In this document: piece by piece, positions 7,850-16,661 of the stretch | Position numbering within the stretch: the stretch's first letter is position 1 | Layout of the letters: each line of letters opens with the position of its first letter | Origin: Andreesenia sp964489735 | Lineage (GTDB): Bacteria > Bacillota > Clostridia > Tissierellales > Gottschalkiaceae | Reading direction: 5' to 3' | Length of the DNA stretch: 48,105 nucleotides | Assembly (NCBI GenBank): GCA_964489735.1 | Contig: CAZBAL010000016.1 | Coordinates: 1-48,105, forward strand | Notes under the pieces: generated by a model | Told to the model about the DNA's origin: nothing | The model's database searches: none | What the model saw: the letters and a program-made list of their open reading frames with translations, nothing else | Made by a program: the position numbers and the translations under genes

Positions 7850-8890
7850 CTACTCTACAATCAAATACTTATCCTGTTTTTCTGTAACCTTGCCTATCAC
7901 TGCATACTTTGTATCTAAACCTTCTAACTCTTTTAATAATTCATCCACTTTCTCTTCTGGTAGTGAAATCAAGAGCCCTCCAGATGTCTGTGGGTCAAAC
8001 ATAATATCCATATGCTCTCTCTTTACATTATCTGCAAATCTAACTTTGTCTCCAATAAATCTCTCATTTGCATATGTTCCCTCTGGAACTAAACCTAGCA
8101 TGGCAAGGTCAATAGCACCTTGCATCATAGGGATTTTATCTGAATACAGCACAAGTGTAGCTTCACTACCTTCAGCCATCTCAAGCGCATGCCCAAGAAG
8201 ACCGAAACCTGTTACATCTGTACAGGCATTTGCTCCAACTTTCATCATTGCATCTTTTGCATATTTATTTAATGTTCTCATATTGTGAACAGCTTCATCG
8301 TAAACTTCTTTTTCAACTATGCCGCCTTTTATCCCAGCATTTATTATTCCTACTCCTATAGCTTTCGTTATCACAAGCACGTCTCCCGGCTTAGCTTCAC
8401 TGTTTTTCATGACATCTTCAGGCTTCATAAAACCAATCGCACAAAGCCCGTATTTAGGTTCATCATCCTGAACAGTGTGACCTCCAACCAGTAAAGCTCC
8501 TGCCTCAACTATCTTATCATGTCCACCTTTTAATATCTCTGCCATAACCTCAGGCTTTAAACAGTTTGGAAAACCAATTAGATTCATTGCAAGCTTAGGA
8601 TCTGTTCCCATAGCGTATACATCACTAAGTGAATTTGCAGCTCCTATCTGACCATAGACAAATGGATCATCCACCACGGGCGTAAAGAAGTCAATTGTAA
8701 TTACAACTGCCTGATCATCATTGATCTTATAAACTGCTGCATCATCTGATGTTTCTATTCCTACTAATAAATTTTCATCCGAAACCGGATTTGGTAACTG
8801 GCACAAAACTTGTGCCAAGGTATCTGGACCTATTTTAGCCGCTCAACCAGATGTTTTTGTGAGCTCTGTAAGTCTTTTCTCTTTACTCAT
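7850..8890 (-). CDS. selD: SelD, selenophosphate synthetase, itself a selenoprotein (in-frame UGA)
   Basis: SelD makes selenophosphate, the selenium donor for SelA, from selenide and ATP. The 346-residue product starts at ATG (complement of 8888-8890) and reads MSKEKRLTELTKTSG-U-AAKIGPDT. The UGA at 8843-8845 (residue 16) sits where the family has its catalytic Cys or Sec. Further on are the nucleotide and metal loops, for example GIETSDDAAVYKI, LVGGHTVQDDEP and ACTDVTGFGLLGH. If UGA is taken as stop, the protein appears to start at Leu25 and lacks its active site. A hairpin suited to be its SECIS follows. The gene starts 9 nt after comEA and is probably co-transcribed with it and with selA-selB. 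Confidence 0.96.
8800..8816 (-). promoter_or_regulatory. bacterial SECIS-like hairpin of selD
   Basis: On the minus strand GGCACAA-GTT-TTGTGCC forms a perfect 7-bp stem with a 3-nt loop beginning in G. The loop starts 33 nt after the UGA, within the 16-37 nt window known for bacterial SECIS elements. It lies inside the selD coding region, as bacterial SECIS elements do. Confidence 0.8.
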
Positions 8891-8899
8891 TTTCCCCAC

Positions 8900-9601
8900 C
8901 TACCTAACTGCTATTGAATCCCTTATAGCTTCAAATTTCTTTTCTCCGATACCTGAAACTTCCATAATATCTTCAATAGCATTGAATTTAGTTTCTTCTC
9001 TATATTGAATTATCTTTTCAGCTGTAGACTCTCCAACCCCTGAAAGTTTTTTGAGTTCTTCTTTATCAGCTTTGTTTATATTTATCTTATCTGTTTTATT
9101 GCTGTCACTTTTTCCATTTATAGAAACAAGGTTTAATCCGCTATCACCATCATCTGTACGCCCTACACGAACATCCTCTTCTGCAACTTCGCCAACAGCT
9201 GGTATATGAATGAAAGCTTCGTCTTCAACTCTCAAAGCTAAGTTAATCCTGTCAATGTCCGCATCTGATGTCAATCCTCCAGCTTTTTCTATGACATCCA
9301 CAAGTCTTTCTCCTTCTTCAGCCATAACTATTCCTGGAGAATATACAGCACCTTTGATATGAACAGCGATTGAATTGTTTTCATCTGGACTTTCTCCATC
9401 AGTATTATTATACCCTATTAGCCCATCTTTATCTTCTAATTCTCCATCTTCTGTTTGATCTTCTTCATAAATTACATCAATTTCACCATCATTTTTCAAA
9501 TTTCTATCCGGCTTTTCATTTTTTATCGATACTAAATATATGACTAAAATACCTATCAATATAAGTATATGTATTTGTCTCTTTTTTGTAAAGTTGAACA
9601 T
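8900..9601 (-). CDS. comEA: ComEA-like DNA-binding protein (helix-hairpin-helix)
   Basis: ComEA is the membrane-bound receptor for double-stranded DNA during natural transformation. The 233-residue protein has one N-terminal membrane helix (about 10-27), an acidic linker, an SLBB domain (about 78-135, including IAVHIKGAVYSPG) and two C-terminal helix-hairpin-helix motifs (about 170-233, with ININKADKEELKKLSGVG and SGIGEKKFEAI). No comEB or comEC follows; selD does, 9 nt downstream. That makes comEA the promoter-proximal gene of the selenium cluster, which is an odd pairing. It may serve DNA uptake or be retained as a general DNA-binding surface protein. Confidence 0.87.
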   Translation of the reverse strand: MFNFTKKRQIHILILIGILVIYLVSIKNEKPDRNLKNDGEIDVIYEEDQTEDGELEDKDGLIGYNNTDGESPDENNSIAVHIKGAVYSPGIVMAEEGERLVDVIEKAGGLTSDADIDRINLALRVEDEAFIHIPAVGEVAEEDVRVGRTDDGDSGLNLVSINGKSDSNKTDKININKADKEELKKLSGVGESTAEKIIQYREETKFNAIEDIMEVSGIGEKKFEAIRDSIAVR

Positions 9602-9739
9602 AATATCTCCCTTTCTAAAATAGAATAATCACTTTTGTTATACTCTTATAATTATATGGAATAAATATTGTCATAATCAAACATGTATTATGATATAATA
9701 TTCTATGTGTTATAATTATTTTTATTGTGAGGTGGTTTT

Positions 9740-11032
9740 TTGAAATCTATAATGCTGAAAATACTATCAGCAATTATATCTATTTTATACATACTTTATC
9801 CTGCAAGTTCATTTGCAGAAAAACCTGAAGTTGTTGCAGAGGCGGCCATACTTATTGATGCCGAAACTGGGCAGATTTTATTTGAAAAAAATGCTCATAA
9901 ACTGATGTATCCTGCAAGTACGACTAAAATTCTAACATGTATAATAGCTTTGGAAGAAACAGAGCTGAATGAAAAAGTAATAGTTGATGATAAAACTCCT
10001 GTAGAAGTTTGGGGAGGACATATTGCCCTGGAAGCAGGAGAAGAGTTTACTATGGACCAGCTCTTGAACGGACTAATGCTTAATTCGGCTAACGATACCG
10101 GTATGGCTATAGCCAGACATATTTCCGGTTCTATAGAAGGATTTGCAGACTTGATGAACAAGAGAGCAAAGGAAATGGGTGCTTTAAATTCTAACTTTAG
10201 AAATCCTCATGGACTTCCTGATAAAGAACATACTACAACTGCTTATGATTTAGCATTTATTGCAAAATATGCAATGAAAAATGAACAGTTCAGATCTTAT
10301 GTTTCAAAAGTTGAAGATACAATTCCAGTGACTAACAAAAAAGATGAACCCAGATACCTTATGAATTCTAATAAAATGCTGTACAGTGATATGGAGTATG
10401 ATATAGATGGAGTTAAAACTCCTGTAAAGTATGAGGGAATAACGGGGATTAAAACTGGTTATACAGATGATGCAATGCAGTGTCTGGTTTCGTCTGCTAA
10501 ACGTGGAGACAAGGAATACATTGCTGTTGTTCTTAAGACCAGTGATAACGGAATCTATGCAGATTCACATTTACTATTAAATTATGCATTTAACTCCTTT
10601 GACTCTGAATTGGTTGCGAAGAAAGATGATATAGTCTCAGTAGATACTAAAAGAGGTAAAGTTAATGCAATACTGTCTAAAGATATAACTTTCGACAAAG
10701 AGCATGATACTAATGGCATAAAGTCCATGGAAATCACTCATGAAGTTGAGATAGACCCAGACTTTAAAGATAATTATGTCAAAGGTGATAAGATAGGTAA
10801 AATAAGTTATTTTTCAGACGGGAATAAATTTGATGAAGCTGAACTCTATGCTGAAAATGATAGCATAAAAGGAAAAGTGAGCAATATTTCGAAGACTGAC
10901 TTTTCAGCTCTTTTAAATAATAGATATACAATTATACTTTTTGCCATAATTGGTCTTTTTATTTTACTATTGATAATTAAAGGAATTGTTAAAAGAATTA
11001 GAAGAAATATTTATAAAAAACGTAGTAGATAG
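9740..11032 (+). CDS. dacF: serine-type D-Ala-D-Ala carboxypeptidase (penicillin-binding protein 5/DacF family)
   Basis: This enzyme trims the terminal D-Ala from peptidoglycan stem peptides outside the membrane. It has a signal peptide (about 1-26, ending SSFA), the catalytic S-x-x-K as STTK at residues 60-63, the SxN motif in NSANDTG, and the KTG triad in GIKTGYTDDA. A C-terminal beta domain is followed by a hydrophobic segment and basic tail (about 400-430), anchoring it in the membrane. Length (430) is slightly above average. The start is TTG with GAGGTG close upstream; an in-frame ATG at 9752 is too far from that site. A strong terminator follows. Confidence 0.94.
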   Translation: MKSIMLKILSAIISILYILYPASSFAEKPEVVAEAAILIDAETGQILFEKNAHKLMYPASTTKILTCIIALEETELNEKVIVDDKTPVEVWGGHIALEAGEEFTMDQLLNGLMLNSANDTGMAIARHISGSIEGFADLMNKRAKEMGALNSNFRNPHGLPDKEHTTTAYDLAFIAKYAMKNEQFRSYVSKVEDTIPVTNKKDEPRYLMNSNKMLYSDMEYDIDGVKTPVKYEGITGIKTGYTDDAMQCLVSSAKRGDKEYIAVVLKTSDNGIYADSHLLLNYAFNSFDSELVAKKDDIVSVDTKRGKVNAILSKDITFDKEHDTNGIKSMEITHEVEIDPDFKDNYVKGDKIGKISYFSDGNKFDEAELYAENDSIKGKVSNISKTDFSALLNNRYTIILFAIIGLFILLLIIKGIVKRIRRNIYKKRSR

Positions 11033-11050
11033 GAACTTATTAAACTATAA

Positions 11051-11088
11051 AAAACACCGTATGTAGATTATATCACATACGGTGTTTT
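11051..11088. terminator. bidirectional terminator between dacF and ridA
   Basis: AAAACACCGTATGT (11051-11064) pairs perfectly with 11075-11088 across a 10-nt loop. T runs lie on the 3' side in both directions, so it can stop both convergent transcripts. Confidence 0.88.
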
Positions 11089-11094
11089 TAAGCT

Positions 11095-11472
11095 TTATTT
11101 TATAGCTATCGCTTCTATTTCAATATTTGCATCTTTAGGAAGTCTTGCAACCTCTACACATGATCTTGCAGGCTTATTCTCTACAAAGTACTCTGCATAT
11201 ACTTCATTTATCTGAGCAAAATCATCCATATTCTTTATAAAAACTGTTGTTTTTACTACATCATTTAAACTTGCTCCTGCCGCTTCAATAACAGCCTTAA
11301 GGTTTTCTAATGATCTCTTAGCTTCAGCTTTAATATCTGTTCTGTCCAGCTCACCTGTCTCAGGATCCAGTCCTAATTGTCCTGATGTAAATATCATGCT
11401 GCCAGCAGTCATTCCTTGTGAGTAAGGTCCTATTGCTCCTGGTGCTTTATCTGTTGAAATTATTTCTGCCAT
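11095..11472 (-). CDS. ridA: RidA family reactive imine/enamine deaminase
   Basis: RidA hydrolyses reactive 2-aminoacrylate and related imines formed by PLP enzymes. The 125-residue protein carries the family signature: APGAIGPYSQG near the N-terminus, the motif FTSGQLGLDPETG, and the C-terminal conserved Arg/Glu segment ARSCVEVARLPKDANIEIEAIA. Length is typical. I chose the ATG at 11472 because AGGAGG lies 7 nt upstream; an in-frame TTG six bases earlier overlaps the ribosome-binding site. It lies 53 nt downstream of rsfS and may be the end of that transcript. Confidence 0.94.
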   Translation of the reverse strand: MAEIISTDKAPGAIGPYSQGMTAGSMIFTSGQLGLDPETGELDRTDIKAEAKRSLENLKAVIEAAGASLNDVVKTTVFIKNMDDFAQINEVYAEYFVENKPARSCVEVARLPKDANIEIEAIAIK

Positions 11473-11525
11473 AATCAATCCTCCTGTAATAACAATCTTT
11501 TTCCTTATGCTAGTACATAATAATT

Positions 11526-11867
11526 TTAGTTGATATCGTATGTTTTAGCATCTATCCAGAGTTTTTCTAAGTTGTAGAACTCTCTTTCATTTTTTTCAAA
11601 TACATGTACAATTTGATCTCCATAGTCTAGAATTATCCACTTGCCTGTCTGGCGTCCTTCTATACTCAGCGGTTCAATCCCAGCTTCTGACATTTTAGCA
11701 TCTATCTCATCCGAGATAGCTATAGCCTGTCTCTCATTATTTCCACTGATAATAATAAAGTAATCTGCTATTGAGCTGATACCTTCTATATCAACAACTT
11801 TGATATCAAAGGCCTTCTTATCCTCTGCTGCTTTGATTATTCTATCAACTTCATCATTAAATTTCAT
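11526..11867 (-). CDS. rsfS: RsfS, ribosomal silencing factor
   Basis: RsfS binds ribosomal protein L14 and blocks subunit joining when nutrients run low. The 113-residue product has the full domain, including DIKVVDIEGISSIADYFII, a conserved GRQTGKWIILDYGD and the C-terminal REFYNLEKLWIDA. Start ATG at 11867, 8 nt after AAAGGAG; the upstream GTG at 11876 overlaps that site. It follows nadD, yqeK and the LCP gene, the usual order in Firmicutes. Confidence 0.95.
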   Translation of the reverse strand: MKFNDEVDRIIKAAEDKKAFDIKVVDIEGISSIADYFIIISGNNERQAIAISDEIDAKMSEAGIEPLSIEGRQTGKWIILDYGDQIVHVFEKNEREFYNLEKLWIDAKTYDIN

Positions 11868-11894
11868 TATCTTCACTCCTTTAGCTCATGATTA

Positions 11895-12908
11895 CTAATT
11901 TACAGCTTCTATATTTTCCATTTCTGTACTTTCAGTTTCATAATTTCCCTCAGAAGAATCTGAACCTTCTGCTCCTTCTTCTTCTGAATTATCTTTTTTC
12001 GTTACAGTGCTCTTTTCAAACAAGTCATGAAACACATCATCAACTTGATCGCTGATAACTTTAACATATGATATTCCATCAATATCTATCGGCTCAACAG
12101 GCAGTGTTTCAACCTGCATATTTTCTGATGAAATTCCTCCGATTGCTGTTACATATGAAAGTATTTTTGTAACTGATATATTTGTGCTGATATTTTCACT
12201 AGTTGACTTTAGAATAAATGGAGCTTTCAGAAGGTAAATAGGATTTTTTGCTTTCTCCAGCAAGCTCTTTATGAACGCCTGCTGAGCCTTTATTCTCCCT
12301 AAATCCTGCTCAACATAACCTGATCTAAATCTCAAGAACTCTAGTGACTTCTTACCATCAAGAACCTGCACACCTTTTTTAATATTTATCTTAAGAGGTG
12401 GATCTGAATACGGGTCTTCATATTTCATGTCTACAGGGACATCTACCTCAACTCCATTAACGGCATCCACCACATCTTTAACAACATCATAATCCACTCT
12501 GACATAGTATTCAATGTCTAAATCAAAGCCTTCATTAATCGTCTTCAAAGTCAACTCTGGCCCGCCATAAGCATGTGCATGATTAATCTTCTCTCTTCCA
12601 TGTCCTGGAATATTAATCAATGTATCCCTAGGGATAGACATTATCGCCAGTTTTTTTGTATTATTAAAATACTTACATATCATAATTGTATCCGTTCTTT
12701 GTCCATACGCAGTTTCATCATCTTTTGCATCAACACCCATCAGAACAAACATGATGTTTTCATTGGGCTTTTCTACATCATCAAGATTAACGGGTATGTC
12801 TGAAGGACTTATGGTACCCGAAGTATTGCTTCTTATGTAAAAAACACCAAATAGCATTAGAGAAAAAATGATAACCCAGGACAGAAACATCAGAATAAAT
12901 CTCTTCAT
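11895..12908 (-). CDS. LytR-CpsA-Psr (LCP) family cell-wall polymer ligase
   Basis: LCP enzymes attach teichoic-acid-like or other glycopolymers to peptidoglycan at the outer membrane face. The 337-residue protein has an N-terminal transmembrane segment (about 5-26), then the LCP core (about 50-260) with GQRTDTIMI, the phosphate-binding MSIPRDTLINIPG, KINHAHAYGG and the downstream FLRFRSG. The C-terminal 40 residues are acidic and serine-rich. The start overlaps the yqeK stop by 4 nt (ATGA), so the two are translationally coupled. Confidence 0.94.
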   Translation of the reverse strand: MKRFILMFLSWVIIFSLMLFGVFYIRSNTSGTISPSDIPVNLDDVEKPNENIMFVLMGVDAKDDETAYGQRTDTIMICKYFNNTKKLAIMSIPRDTLINIPGHGREKINHAHAYGGPELTLKTINEGFDLDIEYYVRVDYDVVKDVVDAVNGVEVDVPVDMKYEDPYSDPPLKINIKKGVQVLDGKKSLEFLRFRSGYVEQDLGRIKAQQAFIKSLLEKAKNPIYLLKAPFILKSTSENISTNISVTKILSYVTAIGGISSENMQVETLPVEPIDIDGISYVKVISDQVDDVFHDLFEKSTVTKKDNSEEEGAEGSDSSEGNYETESTEMENIEAVN

Positions 12909-13489
12909 ATTTTCCCCCTAAACTTTTCTTCAATTAAAAAATTTCTCGCTTTTACAGTATCTTCTAACAAAACCTTTCCAGACTTTACCACATGCACTAT
13001 ATTATTATTAAGTGCTGCCAATATCGCCTTATCAATATCAATATATGCTAGTCTTCGAACTTCTTCTAATCCTTCGAAATCTCTTCCAACCTCTATATAG
13101 TCTGCTAGAAACACTATTTTTTCGAGCAATCCCATGTTCACTCTACCGGTGGTGTGAAACCTTATTGCATTTAGTATTTTTTCATCTTTTATACCAAATG
13201 TTTTTTCAGCTATATATGCACCTAATACTGAATGTGAGTTAGGATTTAAGATTAAGCTCTCTAACTCTTTAATTTCCATATCATATCCAGCTTTATCACA
13301 AATCTGCTTTAACGTTTCCAAGTCTTTAACTTTTGCAATATCATGAAGCAGTCCTGCAATATAGCAGTCCTCAGTATTATAAGAATATTTCTCACCCAGC
13401 TTGATCGCTTCATCTGCTACATTTACTGTATGCTGATATCTGCTTGGCTTTAGAGTGCTCTTAAGTTGTTCCTTGATCTTATCTATCAT
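12905..13489 (-). CDS. yqeK: YqeK, HD-domain diadenosine tetraphosphatase
   Basis: YqeK hydrolyses Ap4A symmetrically to ADP in Gram-positive bacteria. The 194-residue product has the HD metal-binding motifs, seen as RYQHTVNVADEA, GLLHDIAKV, NSHSVLGAYIAEK and IRFHTTG, followed by FLADYIEVGRDF. Start ATG after GGAG; it overlaps the end of nadD by 11 nt. The nadD-yqeK-LCP-rsfS order is conserved in Firmicutes. Confidence 0.94.
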   Translation of the reverse strand: MIDKIKEQLKSTLKPSRYQHTVNVADEAIKLGEKYSYNTEDCYIAGLLHDIAKVKDLETLKQICDKAGYDMEIKELESLILNPNSHSVLGAYIAEKTFGIKDEKILNAIRFHTTGRVNMGLLEKIVFLADYIEVGRDFEGLEEVRRLAYIDIDKAILAALNNNIVHVVKSGKVLLEDTVKARNFLIEEKFRGKI

Positions 13490-14072
13490 AAGCTCTCCTA
13501 TATAAGTTTCTCATTTTTATAAACTTTTCTGTACTTTCTCTAACAAGATATTTTATACTTTTATTAGTAAAGACTCTATTTCTTATATCTGTTGAGGATA
13601 TCTCAAGTAGTATGGAATCTATAAAAATTATCTTACCCCTAAGTTTTTCACTGATATTAATATCATCAACATTAAAACCTGGTCTTTCATAGCAAACAAT
13701 CGTACAAAGCTCAAATATCTCCTCATAATTTTTCCATGTGTCTATGCTGAGCACTGAATCGCTTCCTATGATGAAGTAAATATCACTATCAGGGTCTTTT
13801 TCTTTAAGCTCTGTAAGTGTATCTACCGTATATGATTTCTCTTTTTTAAAAAGCTCTATATCTGAGACTTCAAAGTTTGGATTATCTGAAAGAGCATTCT
13901 CTACCATTTCAAGCCTATCTTCTTCAGACACACTTGCTTTTTTATGCGGCGGTGTTCCATTGGGTATAAATAGAATTTTATCAAGATCTAACTGTTCAAA
14001 TATCTCCTGCGCTATAAACAAATGGCCTAAGTGAATAGGGTCGAAAGTTCCTCCCATTATTCCATATTTCAT
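13479..14072 (-). CDS. nadD: NadD, nicotinate-nucleotide adenylyltransferase
   Basis: NadD transfers AMP from ATP to nicotinate mononucleotide in NAD synthesis. The nucleotidyltransferase signature GGTFDPIHLGHL is at the N-terminus, FIPNGTPPHKK follows, and the C-terminal conserved segment reads ISSTDIRNRV. Length (197) is typical. The ATG at 14072 is preferred, since AGGGGTG lies about 6 nt upstream; an in-frame GTG at 14081 is part of that ribosome-binding site. It heads the nadD-yqeK-LCP-rsfS operon, after a terminator that ends the yhbY transcript. Confidence 0.95.
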   Translation of the reverse strand: MKYGIMGGTFDPIHLGHLFIAQEIFEQLDLDKILFIPNGTPPHKKASVSEEDRLEMVENALSDNPNFEVSDIELFKKEKSYTVDTLTELKEKDPDSDIYFIIGSDSVLSIDTWKNYEEIFELCTIVCYERPGFNVDDINISEKLRGKIIFIDSILLEISSTDIRNRVFTNKSIKYLVRESTEKFIKMRNLYRRAYDR

Positions 14073-14180
14073 CCGTCTCACCCCTAATGTTATATATTAT
14101 AACATAAAGAAACATCAGAATGAATAAAATAATGTTTACAATAAGTTTAAATTCAGTTCATAAAAATGTTAAAAGCGAAA

Positions 14181-14210
14181 ATAAAAGCGCGTTAGAGTAT
14201 TCTAGCACGC
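14181..14210 (-). terminator. terminator after yhbY
   Basis: On the minus strand GCGTGCTAGA and TCTAACGCGC form a 10-nt stem with one C-A mismatch and one G-U pair around AUAC. The run TTTTATTTT follows. It separates yhbY from nadD. Confidence 0.7.
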
Positions 14211-14237
14211 CTATCATTATATATATCTCTCCAAACT

Positions 14238-14528
14238 CTATTTTGGTAAATTAATCTTTTTATTTTCTTCAGACTCTCTATAAATCACGATTCTGCTACC
14301 AATAGACTGAACAAACTCCGCGTTTAATTCATCACACATTTTTGATACCATCTCCATCTGGTCTTCAGCGCAGTTATTCAGTACTGTTATTTTAATTATT
14401 TCTCTCGCTTCAAGTAAATTATCTAACTGGTCTAAGACAGAATCTGTTAATCCATATTTGCCTATCTGTATTACTGGCTCTAAATTGTGCGCTATCGATT
14501 TTAAATACGATCTCTGCTTTCCTTTCAA
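14238..14528 (-). CDS. yhbY: YhbY/CRM-domain RNA-binding protein
   Basis: A small single-domain protein of the CRM fold, associated with 50S ribosome assembly. It shows the expected GKQRSYLKSIAHNLEPVIQIGK (GxxG-type RNA-binding loop around IGKYGLTD), LEAREIIKITVLNN and IGSRIVIYRES. The frame extends upstream to an ATG at 14579, but that has no ribosome-binding site. The TTG at 14528 has GGAAGGAAG 6 nt upstream and matches the N-terminus of related proteins, so I use it (96 residues). It follows obg. Confidence 0.9.
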   Translation of the reverse strand: MKGKQRSYLKSIAHNLEPVIQIGKYGLTDSVLDQLDNLLEAREIIKITVLNNCAEDQMEMVSKMCDELNAEFVQSIGSRIVIYRESEENKKINLPK

Positions 14529-14662
14529 TACTAACTTCCTTCCCATTAAATTTCTAAGACTATAGTTCTTAGCTTTCATCTGTAAATATATATCTTAAAT
14601 TGTTTTTCAAATGCTTAAATCAGAATCTTCAAGCTATTACTAAACTCTGCTGTCGAAGAATA

Positions 14663-15940
14663 TTATTCGAAGAACTCAAATTCATATCCACAGATATTTA
14701 CTATATCTTCTTCATCTATCCCTATTTCTCTTAACTGATCAATAACTCCTCTTTTTCTGAGAATCTCTTGGAAATGACGTACAGAATCCATATCATCGAA
14801 GTTAGTTGAATCGATAAGTTTCTCAATTGGATATCCTTCAACATAGTATATGTTGTCTTCTTTTCTAACAGTGATTTCATTGCTTTTTTCTTTGAGTTTG
14901 TAAACTTCTTCCGGAGAAACTTCAACATGAATTTCTTCGGCCTCATATTTGTTTACAAGCTCAAGTATTTTATATTCCAGCTCTCTTATTCCCTGCTGAG
15001 TAACCGCTGAGATAGCCATAATCTCATAATCATATTTTTCTACTTCACTTTTCAGCTTTTCAAAACCTTCTTCTGAACCTGGTATGTCCATCTTATTAGC
15101 AACTACCAGTTGAGGTTTTTCTGAGAGCTTCTCACTGTATTTCTTCAGTTCTTCGTTAATTCTATAGAAATCCTCTACCGGATCTCTACCTTCTTGTCCC
15201 GATACATCTATTAAATGAACCAATATTCTAGTTCTCTCAATATGTCTAAGGAATTCATGACCTAATCCTATTCCTTCACTAGCACCTTCTATAAGTCCTG
15301 GTATATCAGCTATTACAAAACTATCTCCATTGTCTACCTGTACCACTCCTAGATTTGGAGTCAGCGTAGTGAAGTGATAATTAGCAATCTTAGGCTTTGC
15401 ATCTGTGATTACAGAAAGCAGTGTCGATTTACCCACATTAGGAAAACCGATAAGTCCTACATCCGCAATCATTTTTAGTTCAAGGACGATATTTATTTCT
15501 TCTCCTACCGTGCCTCCCTCTGCAAATCTAGGTGCCTGTCTAGTAGAGCTTGCAAATTTAGCATTTCCTCTTCCACCTCTACCACCTTTTGCTATTATGA
15601 CTTCCTGATCATGATCTGTCAAATCTGCCATAACAATTCCAGTTTCTTCATCTTTGACAACAGTTCCTGGTGGAACTCTCAATATTAAATCTTTTCCATT
15701 TCTTCCAAACTGTTTTTTATTCTTGCCATTTTCTCCTGGCTCTGCTTTGTAATGTCTCTTATACTTAAAGTCCATGAGAGTTCTAAGTCCTTCATCTACC
15801 TTAAGAATTACTGAGCCACCATCTCCGCCATCTCCACCGGCTGGTCCTCCTGAAGGCTCGAACTTCTCCCTTCTCCACGCAACTGCTCCGTGGCCACCAT
15901 TACCAGCTTTTATATAAATTTTAGCTATATCTATAAACAC
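14663..15940 (-). CDS. obg: Obg (CgtA), ribosome-associated GTPase
   Basis: Obg is an essential GTPase for 50S maturation and stress control. The N-terminal glycine-rich Obg fold (about 1-156) contains GGPAGGDGGDGGSV. The G domain follows with GFPNVGKSTLL, a DIPGLIEGA switch and NKMD. A C-terminal OCT domain (about 340-425) is present. The GTG at 15940 gives MFIDIAKIYIKAGNGG, the usual N-terminus; the frame is open four codons further up to another GTG with no better site. A terminator separates it from rpmA. Confidence 0.96.
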   Translation of the reverse strand: MFIDIAKIYIKAGNGGHGAVAWRREKFEPSGGPAGGDGGDGGSVILKVDEGLRTLMDFKYKRHYKAEPGENGKNKKQFGRNGKDLILRVPPGTVVKDEETGIVMADLTDHDQEVIIAKGGRGGRGNAKFASSTRQAPRFAEGGTVGEEINIVLELKMIADVGLIGFPNVGKSTLLSVITDAKPKIANYHFTTLTPNLGVVQVDNGDSFVIADIPGLIEGASEGIGLGHEFLRHIERTRILVHLIDVSGQEGRDPVEDFYRINEELKKYSEKLSEKPQLVVANKMDIPGSEEGFEKLKSEVEKYDYEIMAISAVTQQGIRELEYKILELVNKYEAEEIHVEVSPEEVYKLKEKSNEITVRKEDNIYYVEGYPIEKLIDSTNFDDMDSVRHFQEILRKRGVIDQLREIGIDEEDIVNICGYEFEFFE

Positions 15941-15980
15941 TCTAACACCCACTTTTAAGCTCTCGCCTATTTATTTAAAT

Positions 15981-16013
15981 AAAAAAAGCCTACTTATATT
16001 ACATAAATAGGCT
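15981..16013 (-). terminator. terminator of the rplU-prp-rpmA operon
   Basis: An 11-bp stem (15987-15997 with 16003-16013, one G-U pair in the RNA) around a 5-nt loop is followed on the minus strand by seven T. It lies 10 nt after the rpmA stop. Confidence 0.9.
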
Positions 16014-16022
16014 CTCTCTTAA

Positions 16023-16313
16023 TTATGATAGTGCTTCTCTAGAGTAGATACTAACTTGTTTTTTATCTCTACCTTTTCTTTCGAATCTAACTACACCGTC
16101 TATTTTAGCGAATAGAGTATCGTCTGATCCTCTACCTACGTTTTCACCAGCGTGTATTTTTGTTCCTCTTTGTCTAACTAATATATTTCCAGCTAAAACA
16201 AATTGTCCGTCAGCTCTTTTAACTCCAAGTCTTTTAGCTTCACTATCACGACCGTTTTTAGAACTACCTACTCCTTTTTTCGAAGCAAATAATTGTAAGT
16301 TCATTTTTAACAT
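16023..16313 (-). CDS. rpmA: 50S ribosomal protein L27 with cleavable N-terminal leader
   Basis: L27 reaches the peptidyl-transferase centre through its N-terminus. The 96-residue protein starts MLKMNLQLFA and then SKKGVGSSKNGRD, the mature L27 sequence. The leader ending in LQLFA matches the Firmicutes-type extension that the Prp protease removes, and prp is the gene directly upstream. Start ATG, 8 nt after GAGGAGGTGG; it overlaps the prp stop by one base (TAATG), so translation is coupled. Confidence 0.97.
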   Translation of the reverse strand: MLKMNLQLFASKKGVGSSKNGRDSEAKRLGVKRADGQFVLAGNILVRQRGTKIHAGENVGRGSDDTLFAKIDGVVRFERKGRDKKQVSIYSREALS

Positions 16314-16657
16314 TATAGATCCACCTCCTCAAATTTTAGAGTAATATAATCCGGATACTCTTTCACAAGACTGATAAATCCAGTTATCATTGTCTGCATG
16401 ACAATCTCAGCTTTTTCTATCTGTTCTTTCGGTAGGTCGAAAGTACGCGCCATTGCTAAGAATCCTTCTTCTATTTTATAATTAATGTCTTTTTGATCAA
16501 TTCCACATACTTCATTTAATGATAGTATGACAGTTTGTGACATAAACGATATTGCAGAACAAACTATGTCCTTACCATAATCGTCATACTCAGTATGTCC
16601 AGTAATTCTGTACGCTACTGTATATCCATCACTTTTTACTACAGCTATATTCGTCAT
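16313..16657 (-). CDS. prp: Prp, ribosomal-processing cysteine protease
   Basis: Prp cleaves the N-terminal leader of L27 in Firmicutes. The 114-residue protein carries the catalytic His and Cys in GHTEYDDYGKDIVCSAISF, at about residues 21 and 33. It sits in its conserved place between rplU and rpmA. The ribosome-binding site is weak, and the gene starts 4 nt after the rplU stop, implying translational coupling. Confidence 0.94.
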   Translation of the reverse strand: MTNIAVVKSDGYTVAYRITGHTEYDDYGKDIVCSAISFMSQTVILSLNEVCGIDQKDINYKIEEGFLAMARTFDLPKEQIEKAEIVMQTMITGFISLVKEYPDYITLKFEEVDL

Positions 16658-16661
16658 TTAA

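Noticed and set aside
7850..8818. A 322-residue SelD starting at 8818
   Set aside because: This begins at an internal Leu codon after the UGA and lacks the active site; the selenocysteine reading is better supported.
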